In this document: piece by piece, positions 1 through 13,000 of the stretch | How positions within the stretch are numbered: the stretch's first letter is position 1 | Layout: each line of letters opens with the position of its first letter | Assembly (NCBI GenBank): GCA_040954595.2 | Contig: CM082578.2 | Location: 7,440,001-7,504,000, forward strand | Direction: 5' to 3' | Length of the DNA stretch: 64,000 bases | DNA from: Balanoglossus misakiensis | Taxonomy: Eukaryota; Hemichordata | The notes under the pieces: generated by a model | What the model saw: only the letters and a program-made list of their open reading frames with translations | What the model was told of the DNA's origin: nothing | Databases searched by the model: none | Made by a program: the position numbers and the translations under genes

Positions 1-101
1 ATCCATCATTTTGTCTGTGCAAAATATTTTTGTTTTAAAGTTGGAGCGATTACCGTGAACAGTGTGATTCGTTGCCAATCACAATCTCACTTCGCTTTCA
101 G

Positions 102-1255
102 ACCAAGAGGAAGGCGTCCCGGAGCCGATAAAAAGCCACCAGTGGAAAAGAGGGAAGCGTTTACAAAGAAAGGGCAGGGTACGTTAATTCAACATTAATC
201 AGTTCAATCGTCTTGAATAACAGGCTGATATTGCCAGCTGTTCCCCCCTTCATGAATTAAAGCGGCAACGCATCGAGTGGTATCATGTCGCTCTCGTAAA
301 ATTACCGCATATATTTGTTCTGATTATGATTTTGTTCATATTTCTATTCGCCCAGGTCTTGGTGATGATAACCTGAAGAGAAACAACAAAAAGGGGTTGC
401 AGTCAAACCTTCTCGGGCCTACACCGGTAAGGGCTTCAGTATTCCCACACTTGTTCATTAGCACTCTATGCTATTACAAGCTACCGTGAAATGCATTGCG
501 GTATTATTCTGTCTGTAATATAGCTCTTTCTTATTGCATGTATTACTGACAACATCACCGGAACACATTTCACGTTAATTGCAGGACAAACCGAGTAGCG
601 CCAAGTCCACCGGCATTGGTTCGGTCACCAAACCAAGTCCAGCGTCGGCCAAGACCGGGAGCTTCGGCGGTGGCAATCCGAACGCCAACCCCAACATCGG
701 CGTGCTCGGCTATCCCGGGCTCAGCGTCGGCCCGAACAAGTTCCGGCAGGCAGCGGAGCAGGCGGCCGCCAATTCAGGGGATCCCACGGCCAAAAGTATT
801 GCCACCAGGGCTGCACCGGCAGCGCCACCTGCAAGTACCGGTGGTGGACCCCCGGGCGCCCCGCCGAGTCCCAGGCCTGGTGGAGGCGACACGAGTAGAC
901 CGGGTATGTACATGTATTAATAGACCATTCTCCGAACTGCGTGAGACCAGTGCGTGATCTCGCGTGGCTAGGCAGTGTATATGGGAGGACGTTCGAATGT
1001 GACTCAGAACAAATAACAAATGGCCTTCTTGCTAAACTTATGGTGATTAAACAATGCAATTAACTCTTAAAGTTGTTATTATTGTATTATTGAGCAAACC
1101 ATAAACTTTCATGAATTCAAATTGCTTGCTTCGTTGAAAAATGTAACATTTCCCCATTTCTATTAGTGTATAATGACATGAATTCTACACTGTTTGTTTT
1201 CTTCCCAGAACCGCCAAAGGTGGACGGTGGCGGAAGGAGCTGGCGAAATAAATAA
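102..1255 (+). CDS. Gene D, 3' end: last four coding exons of an unrecognised gene
   Basis: Four exons join in frame: 102-178, 356-426, 585-903 and 1209-1255. Each is bounded by AG and GT, and the phases match (G|GT into exon 2, phase 0 into exon 3, G|AA into exon 4), ending in TAA at 1253-1255. The protein end is basic and low in complexity. It begins with a Lys/Arg/Pro-rich stretch (PRGRRPGADKK), then a Ser/Gly/Asn-rich part (NPNANPNIGVLGYPG), a short helical-looking piece (FRQAAEQAAANSG), and a Pro/Gly/Ala tail ending SWRNK. No transmembrane segment or known domain is visible. The start of the gene lies outside the window to the left. It converges tail-to-tail with gene B. Such a disordered basic tail could be the cytoplasmic end of a membrane protein or a nuclear protein; I cannot tell which. 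The exon joins are well supported and the function is unknown. Confidence 0.7.
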
Positions 1256-2132
1256 GCTGTAGAAGAGAAAATAGGAAAACTATTATGAGCAACATTTACA
1301 TTTGTCTCCGTTCAATGATCCACTTATTTCAGACGTGACGTCATAATTGACTTTTCTGGGAAAATGAGGGTTGTCTTCCTCCCTTTGTGTCAACTTGGTC
1401 ACCGGGGAAATGATTGGTCATTTACATTGGTGTTTTCTCTGTACGTATACCCCGGGCGTACACGATGATTGTATGGTGAGGGACAACTAAGTCAGAGTTC
1501 TACACTCGCGCAAGATTTTCTTTTGTATGCTTTATAGGGTAAAATATATAAACAATTTGACGAACATCATTAGCATTTGGGTAATATGAATGTGTTCTCT
1601 CAATCTCAATTATTAGGGGACAGGTCAAAGCACCCACCCCCCCCCCAGATCTCTGCGTCCACATTTCAACATTTTCTGTACCTGCTCCAATTTATTTTCT
1701 CGGTTTGGCCCACTTATTTTATAGCTATTTTGAAGTCTTCCGATTACTTTAAAAATGGTTGCATCTTTAAGAAAGTTCCACGTTCAAGGTTAGTAAGATA
1801 TGTAGAAATCTTCCCTGGGTGCGAGATGGTGAAAGATGTTGAACATCGGAGACAGTAGCAAAGACCATCCAATCAGTCAGCGCGCCAAAACACCCCTGTT
1901 TATGCCCAGGACATCATGTAACCAAGCAACGGCCTAGCTAAAAAAGATGACGATAGTCACCAGTGTCTTGAATGAAAATAAGTTATAAGAATTTTTGCAC
2001 TTTAATAACTATATGGCTTGCATGTGTTTCACTTAGGCGATTTGTCATTATTTTATGTCTTGTACTACCGCAGTAAACACACACTATTTAATAGTATACG
2101 ATTGATTCATCTTGGCATGTCAGATGTTTTCT

Positions 2133-2138
2133 AATAAA
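2133..2138 (+). terminator. Candidate poly(A) signal for gene D
   Basis: AATAAA lies about 880 bases after the gene D stop codon in AT-rich DNA. A second AATAAA at 1248-1253 overlaps the last codons and is probably only coding sequence. No transcript evidence is available. Confidence 0.3.
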
Positions 2139-3176
2139 GCTTTAATGTTCTCTGCGGCTACAGCTATTCCACTTCAGAAGCAGGGACCGTCTTCTGCATT
2201 ATTCGGAGTACACTGCTTGACACCGACTGACTGATTTTAGCCAATCTTTAATTAATTTGTAGAAGGCCTTGTACCTAATGCTATTGTTGCCTGTGTATAT
2301 TTATGCTTTGAGTTCATCGAGAGCTCCCTAACAAAAGTCGAGCCCAGACTAGCTTCCGTCCAAGAAAGTTTAACTAAAGATAGTTTTAGAAAAACGTTGA
2401 GTATGATTAGTTGCAGGCAGTCATGATGTAAACCATTTCACGCTCATCATTTCACCACATGATTGGTTGGAAACCGACCGTTGTCAAAGATGGCAACGAT
2501 CGTGGTGCGATTTCACAACTGAACGTTGGAGATAGGAATTGGTAGAACGTGCTGTCGAGACATGTGAAGATGGGTTGTCAAGAGAAATTTAGAAATTTAA
2601 AACAACCTCATGATCATGTACCGCATTGATACATCCTGACTGTTTAAATGATATCAGAGAGAGTTTTTTATTGTCCATACTTACAGTACTGTAACAATAT
2701 CGGGCCTGTTATATTTTTATGGTGTATTACGTTTTGTAGGCCTCTTTTTGTAATTTTAAGTCATTCATCTGTCAGGCAGAAATTTAACTGATGAAACATC
2801 CGTTAACCACGGCATTATAGATATTAAGCTTTTGACCAGAAAAAAACTTTCGTTTATTTCCTTGTTATCATGTGTCTGATTTGAATCAACCAACCAGATT
2901 TGTTTGCCAAGGCCATCCCAATTCTAAGTTTCGTTGGTCTACAAAGGTTCTGCGCACTTTTCGTTAATCGTGTTTGACAGTATTAGAATTTGATAATAAA
3001 TACAATGCGAACATTGAAGCAAGTGTTTCGACCATGTATGGTGCGGATATCTTAAGGAAATGTTATGTAGGAAAATAGTTGTAGAACATTGCAAATAAAA
3101 TATAATACTGCAAGATTCATAATTTAATACACAACTCATACACCTACATGTATGACAGTTGTAGAAAACCGTAATA

Positions 3177-3182
3177 TTTATT
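3177..3182 (-). terminator. Candidate poly(A) signal for gene B
   Basis: TTTATT on the plus strand reads AATAAA on the gene B strand, about 675 bases after the stop codon. It is the clearest canonical hexamer I noticed downstream of the gene, but it is unproven. Confidence 0.25.
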
Positions 3183-3856
3183 AGATTACACCTAAAAATC
3201 AAAAGTCGGGGAAAGAGGTACATTTACTGCACTTCTTACGACAATGTCGTCTGTCTACTCAGATACAATACATCTACTTGTTATATGGTATTGAATAGAG
3301 GTCAACTATGGTGGCGTTCCCTTTTCTGAATTCACCAGATTAGTATAGCTTAAACCGGATGAGATTCATTAAATGTTCAACATGATGTAAATTGACTGCG
3401 TAAATATAAGAAATATTTTCAAGTACATGTACTATAGAATATAGGAGAGGAAGAGATTAATATATTTCAAAAGAAAAATGCGTTTAAAATTGTCAAAAAT
3501 TAAAAGTACAATCACAGTCCCTCTTGACTGTGGTACAATATAGGAAGAGTTGTACAGATCTGAAGTTTCCACGTCTATGTACATGTATCACAAAAGACAA
3601 AAAAGTCAATATCAAAAGTATATCATGTCATTCCCAAAGCGACTGATATTTGGGCTGTGTGATTTGCTGCAATATCCAGACAAAAGTTAAAATTGACAGG
3701 TAAATATACATCTTCAGGGAAGGTTTCTTAAAATGTGTACATGTGCAACTCTGAAAGCGGTAGTGCATATTGTGAGACCAGAAATAAGGAAAAGTTTTCT
3801 TATAAAAATACGCTTGACAGTAGGACACACGCAACGCCGGTGTTAATGTTCACCTA

Positions 3857-4008
3857 TTACTTCCCTGGAGGGTTGCCATAGCGACGAGTTGTCCTCTCTG
3901 CCAGTTTGCTTTGGAGATCCTGCTCGGCCTTCGCTTTCTCCTCCCCTTGGACCCTCTGGAACAGCGCCTTATCGGCTTCGTGTTGTCGCTTTATTCTCCC
4001 GATTTCAT
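3857..4008 (-). CDS. Gene B last exon: charged helical C-terminus
   Basis: The exon follows a TTTCGACAG acceptor and ends in TAA at 3857-3859. Its roughly 50 residues are rich in Lys, Arg, Glu and Gln and look like one long helix (RQHEADK, then AEQDLQSKLAER), ending NPPGK. The last exon of gene A matches it closely (RQHEADK and AEQDLQ shared), which confirms the frame. A short coiled coil or a docking helix for a cytoplasmic partner is plausible. Confidence 0.85.
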
Positions 4009-7000
4009 CTGTCGAAATAAACCGGAGGACTGACAAGAAGTAGCCTCACACTGGAGAACTACATCTGGAAAATTCCCTTCGACGTACAGCGTTCGTCGGG
4101 CGTTTTGTGTGTGCCACACACACAAGGAGACCTATTTTGATCTACTAGTATACTGCTATAGTAGCTCAATGGCAGGCGTGTCCAGCAGAGAGCGGCAACT
4201 ACAGCGTTTAAAAGCCCAAACCATAGCGCTGAATGGTGGGAGGGTGAACCATCACCGGCGAGTTAATGTCTTTTGTCGCTGTTTGGCTCGATGCCAACAA
4301 GTATAAGGTCTAAAACTCTTCAATAGTTCAGCTGTGGACTGCAGGCGGGTGGTGTCGTGCGCAAAGCGTGACTTTCACTGCGTTAGAGGCGTCTAGATTC
4401 TGAACTGACGTAAAGAAATGAGAAATTCGCTGATAGGAGCAGAGGGGTTAGGTTGCGAAACGCTCACACAATGAAGGTGAACCAGTGTGAATTATTACAG
4501 ATCTATACTCTGACAGATGTTGTAGTGACCTCATAGTGCGTCTAAAATGACTTCTCGATGCGCAGACATTTAAAGTTGTCATTACGTTTCTGGCCTTTGA
4601 CAAAAGGGTGAGTATAAATTTGCGAGCTTTTTGATGACTTGAGTTTTGATTAATATTCTAACTGAGAGCATTGACTTCTCTGATACAAAGCTACCCTTTC
4701 TTCTATCCGGAGATATTGGGCAGTCTGCTGTCACCTGAAAAGAGTTAGGGATGAAAATCGTTACACTATGCTGAAATAGAATTTTAAATTTAAATAGGAC
4801 AACAAACAGATGGGCGGATTGCAGCCCCTGTCTATACTGCCGATAAATCTAGTCATAAATCTTAGTTGTCAGACACCTTCTAGCCATCAGAAGTGAACAG
4901 GATCACGTTTGTAGCCGATACTGACCAAGACTGATTTTGACCATTTTAAAAATGACCGCCAAATCTCTGTTAAGAATCCCAAACTAACCAAACCATTTCG
5001 CCAGATATTACACGGAGCGTATGCAGAGAGTTTTTTTCAATAACAGGTGTGTTTGACCGTATCGATTCGTGTAAAAAGACGGGTGGCATGTGTAGTTACA
5101 AAGCAAAGGGACCTACATGTATTTGCGCTTTGCTAATAAATACGTTGGTGTAGTTTATATTTATGTTGCGATATTGCAGAGATGTTTTGCAGAAAGGTGC
5201 GTTAAAGTCGGGCGTTGTTAATATTCAAACGCTGCAATTCATGTGGGTTTGGACCACATTGTTAATCAATGGCATGATTGACGCAACTGCCACAGCCTTC
5301 ACGGACGTTCAGTAAAAAAAACCCAAAGCTTTTTACCTCGTTTTGCACACAAAACAACAACAACAACAACAACAACAACCGTGTGTCAGATGTGTGGGCT
5401 TTTGTTCTCTTACCCTGTTGAAGGCGGTAGATTAGAGTGCAAGTTCGGGAAAGAAGTTAAAATTAAACTGGAAACCGAGAGGTAAAATCGGACACAGGTT
5501 TACAACGTCGCCAATGGAAACTATAGTTCCTGAAAGGATCTGTTTTGTAGTATGTCGTCTTATAAAAGACTTACCTCTACTCTCGCTTGGTCTCACCCTT
5601 CCCGCCGGAGTTCTTGGTTTGTCTGCAGGACCATGATCCTGAAATGCAACGCAGTGTTATCAGACGTATTCTACTGGATCTACTTCTGATCATCAAAATG
5701 TATATCTCCCGATCTTTAAAACTACATTGCATACTAAAAACTATTACAAACTGACATTTACAGATAACTTTTAACACTACATTATCGAATCTTTGGGATT
5801 TTCGCTCCAACAATCCGCCACTTTTTTTTTACATTGTTTACAGCTGAGTTAGGCCTATCATTTTTCACTGACAGATACGTTGTACTTAATCATACACAGA
5901 TCATCATACACATTTGAGACGAATAAAAAATATGGGGTCACCAGACTTTGTACGGTGTATCTTGTTCACCACCACAACCACAATCATGTTATCATGACAA
6001 GATGGGACAAATTTTATCTGACGTCAGAATTTTTGATGAGGAGGCACGCGAAAATGTATTATCGTACTTACGGGCACACCATGAGCTTTAACGGGCAACT
6101 CGTCTCTGTGGTATTCCCGGTACACTGAAATTTAAACATAAAAAATAAAAAAATAACATATTTGAAATCACACATACAAGAATTTGATTTGGTGTAATCG
6201 ACTATGAGCTCCAAATTGTTAATGTATCAATTTTCAAATACTAGTACTGTCAAAGACATATCTTTTCACAGTGTCCGTCGACCACCTCTCTCGGTATGAC
6301 GCGAAGCTATACTTTGCACCAATGTACATGTTAGACGCATACGTGCCAGCCAATTTCATCATTTGCACGAACTCAACCAAGGCAAAAAAGCTTTCCGTGG
6401 CTATTTCATGGCATTGCATAGGCCTAATGTTAGTGTAATTGATTAATGAATCAGTTTACATGTATATGTATAGAAAGCAGGTAAATTTTTGTCGGACCTA
6501 CCATGCTCTCCCCAGCCGTGTCTTTTCCCACGCACTTTCTCCTCCTTCTGCGGCGTCGGCGGCCGTGGTTTCGACTTGCAGAGACCTTCGCAGCAGTTCT
6601 TAATCGCCAGAGCACATTTCGGCCAGCAACCTCCGCAGCACTTTAAGCAGGCGCAACAAGTGGCGCTGCCGCCGAAGTCAGCGGCGCCCACGCCCGTGAA
6701 CAGAGCGCGACCGGCACCAGCACAGCCCGCACAGGTTCTGAAAGTGGCGGGTTAAAAATCTGGAATGAGTGTCTCGGAAACTTGTCCTTTACTATACAAC
6801 ACTGCTATACTTGTCCTTCACTAAACTACATGGCACGTATCGACATTTAAACGCCAGGAAAATGTAATGTTTCGTATTTTGCTGTATTTCTGTTGCGTGT
6901 TTACTGTAAATTTCAATATTTTCTGTAGTATTGTTTCGTGATATAGGTAGACTGTAGCGTTGACAGTAAAGAACACTGTCTATTTTCAATGACTGTAGTG

Positions 7001-10000
7001 ATGGTAATCACGTGTCAAAACATTTACATTCGGAGAATTTCACATGTTATTTAACATATTAAGCCTACCAGCAAAGAACAACAATAATATGTTTTCCAGA
7101 ACTACATTGTATACTCTGAAGATTGAAATGGAAAACTGTTGTATCCAAATACATTTAGTGCCACTGGATTCCTTATTCTGAAGCATGGTCGAATCCTCTC
7201 CATACAAATTATTAAAAAACACACAAGCATAACAACTCATCTGAAACCTACCCGGTTTGCGGTACACAGAAACAACAGTAGCACAAGGAACACAGACCGA
7301 TGAGGGCGAGAAGACCGAGTAACGACAGAATGGCTATCGTGGCGATGCCGGCGTCCGTTGTCCAGAACGACTGGACCGTCGCGGCGTATTTCTCCACGAA
7401 CACAGCCGGGTATTCGGACAAAGCTGAAAGTCAACAAGAAAATGAACAGCTCGAAAATAATCGTGCAGATATATCGTTTGTGTCAAAAAGAATGGAGGCA
7501 AGGTACTGAGTATCAAAAGAAGAAGAATAAAAAGTAAGTTTAAAGGCCCATGTTTGTTGACGTGGGCATTTCTATAGAACTGATATAAATAATATATATG
7601 TTGTCTATGCAATGGCTGTTGATTAGGAAATAAAGTGGAAACATAGGGATATGCATGGCGTGTACCCCTTTGAGGCAACCTAAGAAACCAAAGCCAATTT
7701 TCTCACCTGATAATTCTGGTGACGGTGTTCCCTTTTCGTCGCTTGCGAACGTCGTGTAAAGATACTGTTGAGAAATAAAGTTTTTCGTGTTCTCCAGGCC
7801 GGATTCTGTGTCAGCGGTGTCGTCTGCAACTCCGTATATCCACACCACAACACTGGGTACAAAATGGCATGTTAGTTACTTTCAAAAAGTAAGACTTTTT
7901 CTGGAATTACTATAATACTAGTCACCTCGCGCGCGGTCTCGTCATGATTTCTATGGTTGAAAATAACACGGAAATACATTACACATTCAACAAAACACGT
8001 CAAAAAGGCAAACAAACCCTAGGGCCTCATTCACCTTGACGACTGAAGGAGTCTTCTGGCCGAGGAAGTAACTATGTCACCGACCACCGTGATGTGAGAG
8101 ATGCCGATTCGCCCGGTTGGATAGTCTGCGCTGATGATGCTGGACAATGGTGCAAGGAATTCCTCCTTGTTGTCTAATATTTCTTGCTTTGTGCGACCGC
8201 TCACGTGAATGCCAACCAAGTTCAAGTAGGGATCAAAGGTGTCGATTCTGCAGTTGGCCGGCGATGACGTCAGTGGCGGGTTGCCGTCGTCGATGGCCGT
8301 CGCGGTGAAGGAATACCTGGTGTAGACCGTCGGCCTTGCTCCCGTGGCCAGGCTCACCTCGCCGGTGGTCGGATTGGCTTCAAAAGTGGTGGAAGTGTCC
8401 TCTATGCTGTAGCGGATGATAGACGTCTGGTCGGCGTCGATGGCGCGGATCTGAATGATCGGTTCGCCCAGCAGGTTCAGGTACGACATCTCCCCGCTGT
8501 AGAACGACGGCGAGAAGACCGGGGAGTTGTCGTTCACGTCGACGATCTGGATGGTCGCCGTCGTCGAGGCGGTGAGCGGAGGGGACCCGGCATCCACGGC
8601 GAGTACGGAGAGTTCGATTTCCCTGTACAGTTCGCTGTCGAGTTCTTCTAGCACCGTGATGACCCCGGTATCCGGGTCCATCATGAAATACTTGTTCGCT
8701 ATCGGTCCATTGTCGGCCAGCGCGGAGGATATGGAGTAGGTCAGCACACTGTCTTCTCCGGCGTCTTCGTCGACCGCGCTCACGTGCAAGACAGTCGTGC
8801 CGAGCGGGCTGTCTTCCCTCACGCTGCTCGTGTACGGGGAGCTGTCCAGAAACGCCGGCGCGTGGTCGTTCTGATCTAGCAGCATCACGACGATAACACC
8901 GTGCGCATAGAAGCCATTTTCGCTGGTGATGGCCACCAGTAAATTGTACTGCGGGTAGACCTCGTAGTCGAGGTTGTCCGTAGACACGGTCAGAGACCCG
9001 GTGATGGGCTCCATGTAAAAGTGAGGCGCGTACTCCCCGGCAATCACCGAAAACTGGAGACCCTGGCCTTGGCAGACATCGGGATCGAAGTCGTCGCAAG
9101 ACACCTGTCCTATGAACGTCCCATCGGGAGTATTTTCCGGGATCCTGATCACCACAGCTGCGCTGGTGACCGGTACTCCTTGCAGCGCCTCGACGACATT
9201 GATGTTGGCGGTGCATTCGTCGTACATGGTCTGGTCGCCGTCATCCTCAATTCGGATGACAAAGGAGTACGCCCGACGTATAGCCATATTCAAGCTTCCA
9301 ATGAGATATATGTTGCCTATTTCAGGATCAATGCTCCACATACCTGTACGTGTAAGAAAAGATGAAGTAAATGTTAGCGCTTCTCTCACGATTATAAATT
9401 CTCACCAATGTCGACGTATAAAACTGTCGTTGAACCGAAATCATGTATCAATAAACTTCCTCGTGATATGTTTTAATATTCACGCAGACAAAGGCACTTT
9501 CGGAGAACCGGAAATACACGACCATAGAAAAAACCTCACCATCACTGCCGCTTATAATCCTATACGTCCTTTCCGCGTGTCGTTTCCTGTAATCGTCCCT
9601 GTCGTTGCTGAGTATAACCATGGCTGTCATCCCGACGGTCATGTCTTCTCTGACGTTCGTGGTGTATTGCCTGTTGAAGGGCTCCTTGCATCGCGGACCT
9701 TCGTCATTCAGGTCTTCCACCTCGACGGTGATGCTGGCCTCGGCCACCAGTGCCGGGTCTCCCTTATCAGACACCCTTATCACAAGATCGTAGCTGTGGA
9801 AGGAAACAGTCGTGGAGAGTTCCAAACAATTTAGGGGCCTAAGTACCAGGTAAATAATATAGCATGGGTTTGTTTCATTATATCAATTGACTTTGATCAC
9901 AAGGTCTAGTTAAAGTGCAAGTGTAAACGTTTCCGTTATCTTTACGAAGACACCACGTACTTTCCATCATGTATCACTATGCATTATTCTCTACACACTT

Positions 10001-13000
10001 TGTACAATGGTATCAATGTTATGGTCGATATTCACGTCCAATACACAAAAAAGCAAACATTATTCTATATGCAATTTATGGGAATGTATAACATGGCTGA
10101 CTGACTGACTGACTGCATGGGGATTTAGAAGAACACACATTGCATTAATAAATTTGTATCATAGGTGCTTGAGATAAATATATTCATACCAAAGTTTCTA
10201 AATAGCCATTTTAGTTAAATTGTTACCTCGAAATCTCTTCTCTGTCAAGAGACACAACTGTTATCAATCTTCCAGAGTTTACATCAATATTGAAATGTCC
10301 TTCGTCGTTCCCGCCAATTATAGTAAAGAAGACCTCTCCATTCAGTCCCTCGTCGGCATCTGTCGCCGTGAATACCAAGAGTTCTTCGAACGCGGGTCCG
10401 TTCTCTTCGATTGGGATGATGGCATATGCCGGGGTAATAATAGGCGCGTTGTCATTAACGTCGATCAGGTGGACTTCCACTGTGCATAGCGCGGTGCGCT
10501 GAGGAACGCCGTTATCGGTGACCTGTATCACTATGCTGTAGATATCGTAGAGTTCTCTGTCCAGGGACGATTCGTCAATCTCTTGGTCAGGCTGTTGTTT
10601 TGGATAGATGCTCCCGTCAGCGTCTAACTGCAGGTAATTCACCGCAGGAATGCCGGCAACTATCGAATACGCGAGCAACGCGTTGTCCCCACTGTCTGGG
10701 TCGCTGGCAGAAAAGGTAGTAAGCTCTTCCCCCAGCTGGACATTTTCCTCCAGGTAGATTACCTGCCGGGGATTCTCACATATAGGGTCATTGTCATTGA
10801 CGTCCTCGAGGGTGATGGTCAAGATCATCGAGTCCGATTTCACCAGTGTGTCATTCTCTGCTCTGTCGTATACCGTGATGTTGAGCGAGTAGATTTCCTG
10901 GAACTCGCGGTCCAGGTAGCCGGCGACTGACAGCTGTCCCGTGTCCTTGTCTATGTGAAAGGTGCCTCCTCCGTTCCCGTCGACGATGTAGAAGGACAGT
11001 TCGCCGTGGAGACCGTAGTCCTTGTCATCAGCTGCGACATCTACATCATAGATCACCGAGCCGACCCTGATATCTTCGGGGACTGAAATTGTATTGTCGG
11101 CCACCTGGAGCACGGGAGGGAATTCATTGACGGGTTTCACCACAACGGTGACCACAGCATAACCACTCCGGTTTGGTTTACCGTTGTCCGTGGCTCTGAC
11201 CCGCAGCCTGTAAAACTGTGTCCTGTGCCACGCCAGTGTACGATCATTACGAAGCACAATACCGTCCATCATGAAATCACCACCTGTGTCACCACTGACT
11301 ATGTCAAAGACAGTCACCTCGCCGTTGGTGCCAATGTCCATATCAGTCACTGAAAGACGCAGCAAGAGGGAACCCTTCGTAACCGGTTCAAGCACTGTGA
11401 TAGACTGGAGGGCTGGGACAAAAACGGGAACGTTATCATTGACGTCGGAAATCGTGATGACGACGGTGGTGGTGTCATTCAACTCGTCGCCAAAACTCGG
11501 CAAACTGTCCTTTGCTATGACCACCAGTGCGTACTCATCCTTTGTCTCCCTGTCGAACACGTCGACGGTGGTGATGAGGCCCGAGAAGCGATCGATGGCG
11601 AATTTCCCCACGCCGTCCCCTCCCAGTACCTCATAACGTATCCTGCCGTGGACATGATCCGGGGTTTCTATGGTCTCCGTCGCCTCGACTGTCAGTACAC
11701 TAGTGCCGGGAAGGATGTCTTCGGGGATTTCTCTCACGTAGCCGCCGGTAGGGGTATCAAACAGCGGGGGCTCCTCGTTGACCGGCTTGACTGTTATTGC
11801 CACGGTGCCGGTCGAACTGAGAGGTGGCACGCCGAGATCTGTCACTTCAATGAGAAGGTGATGTGTCCTCTCGGTTTCAAAATCCAACTGTTTGATGACG
11901 ATGATGTTGTCACCCGACACGCCGAAGAGACCATCGTCATCGCCCGTCCGTATCGTTACGACATGATCTGTGTTTGGCGAGCCACGGTCGTTGTCAATAA
12001 CCGTCAATGGCATGATGACGGAGCCGATGGCGGCATCCTCGCGGACGTAACCGGCGAACAGAAACGGTTCGAAGTATGGCGTCTGGTCATTGACGTCTGT
12101 TACCGTTACCCTGACCGTCGCAAGAGCGGTCTTTTCTTGTCCGGGGGCGGCTTGGTCCGTTGCAGTCACCTCGAGCTCGTAGACGTCAATAGTTTCCCGA
12201 TCCAGGGCCCTCTTCACAAATATTTCACCCGATGAAGAGTTCACTTTGAAAACATCGTCAACATTTCCTCCGGTGATGGTGTACATCACAAGCCCGTCGT
12301 TCAGGGCGTCGGCATCCGTGGTCGTCACTGTCTCAACAAGGGTGTCCGGGGCGGCGTCTTCGGGAACCGAGGTCACGTAGACTGGCGGTGAAAAGATCGG
12401 CGGGTACTCGTTCACGCCTTGCACCGACACAGTTATCACCGCGGTGCCGAAGCTCAGCCCGTCCGACACGTGGATTGTCAGCACATAGGTATCATTGGAC
12501 TCCGCGTCTAAGACGTTGCTTGTGTACACAGTGCCAAGCAAGGGATCGATGCTGAGTCTACCATCCTCGTTACCAGAGACGATGCTGTACACGAAATCAC
12601 TGCCCTCGTCGCCGTCCATGCAGTTCGGGGTGATGACGGGGGTGCCGATGTAACTATCCTCGGCCACGGTTCCCATGTACGCCACGGGGTCACAGTAGGG
12701 GACGTTATCGTTGGCATCCGTTACCTGTATGTTCAAAGTCGCCGTACCGGTTCTCCCGGGCGTCCCCCTGTCCCTAGCTTCAAGCACCAGTTTGTACGTC
12801 TTTGTGGTTTCCCAGTCAAGTTTCTTAAGCACTGTAATCTCCCCGGAGTATTCGCTGAGATGAAACTTGTCGTCTTCATTTCCTGAAGTGACTACGTAGC
12901 CAACTTCCCCTGATGAATATGAAAATGAACACAAAAGCTTATATTATGGCTGCAGATCAAGCAAACCCCATTCCCATCAAAAAGTATAATATATGAACAT

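Larger units (their letters stand above)
1256..3856. other. Convergent intergenic region between gene D and gene B
   Basis: This AT-rich DNA should hold the 3' UTRs of gene D (plus) and gene B (minus). It has a C homopolymer near 1636-1647 and several TACATGTA-like palindromes near 3420-3580. I see no conserved protein-coding segment. The open frames here are short and have no splice context. Confidence 0.6.

Noticed and set aside
102-178. Alternative frame (QEEGVPEP) for the first gene D exon, joined directly to the exon at 585
   Set aside because: That join is in frame but skips the exon 356-426, which has good splice sites and links both neighbours in phase; the PRGRRPG frame uses all four exons.
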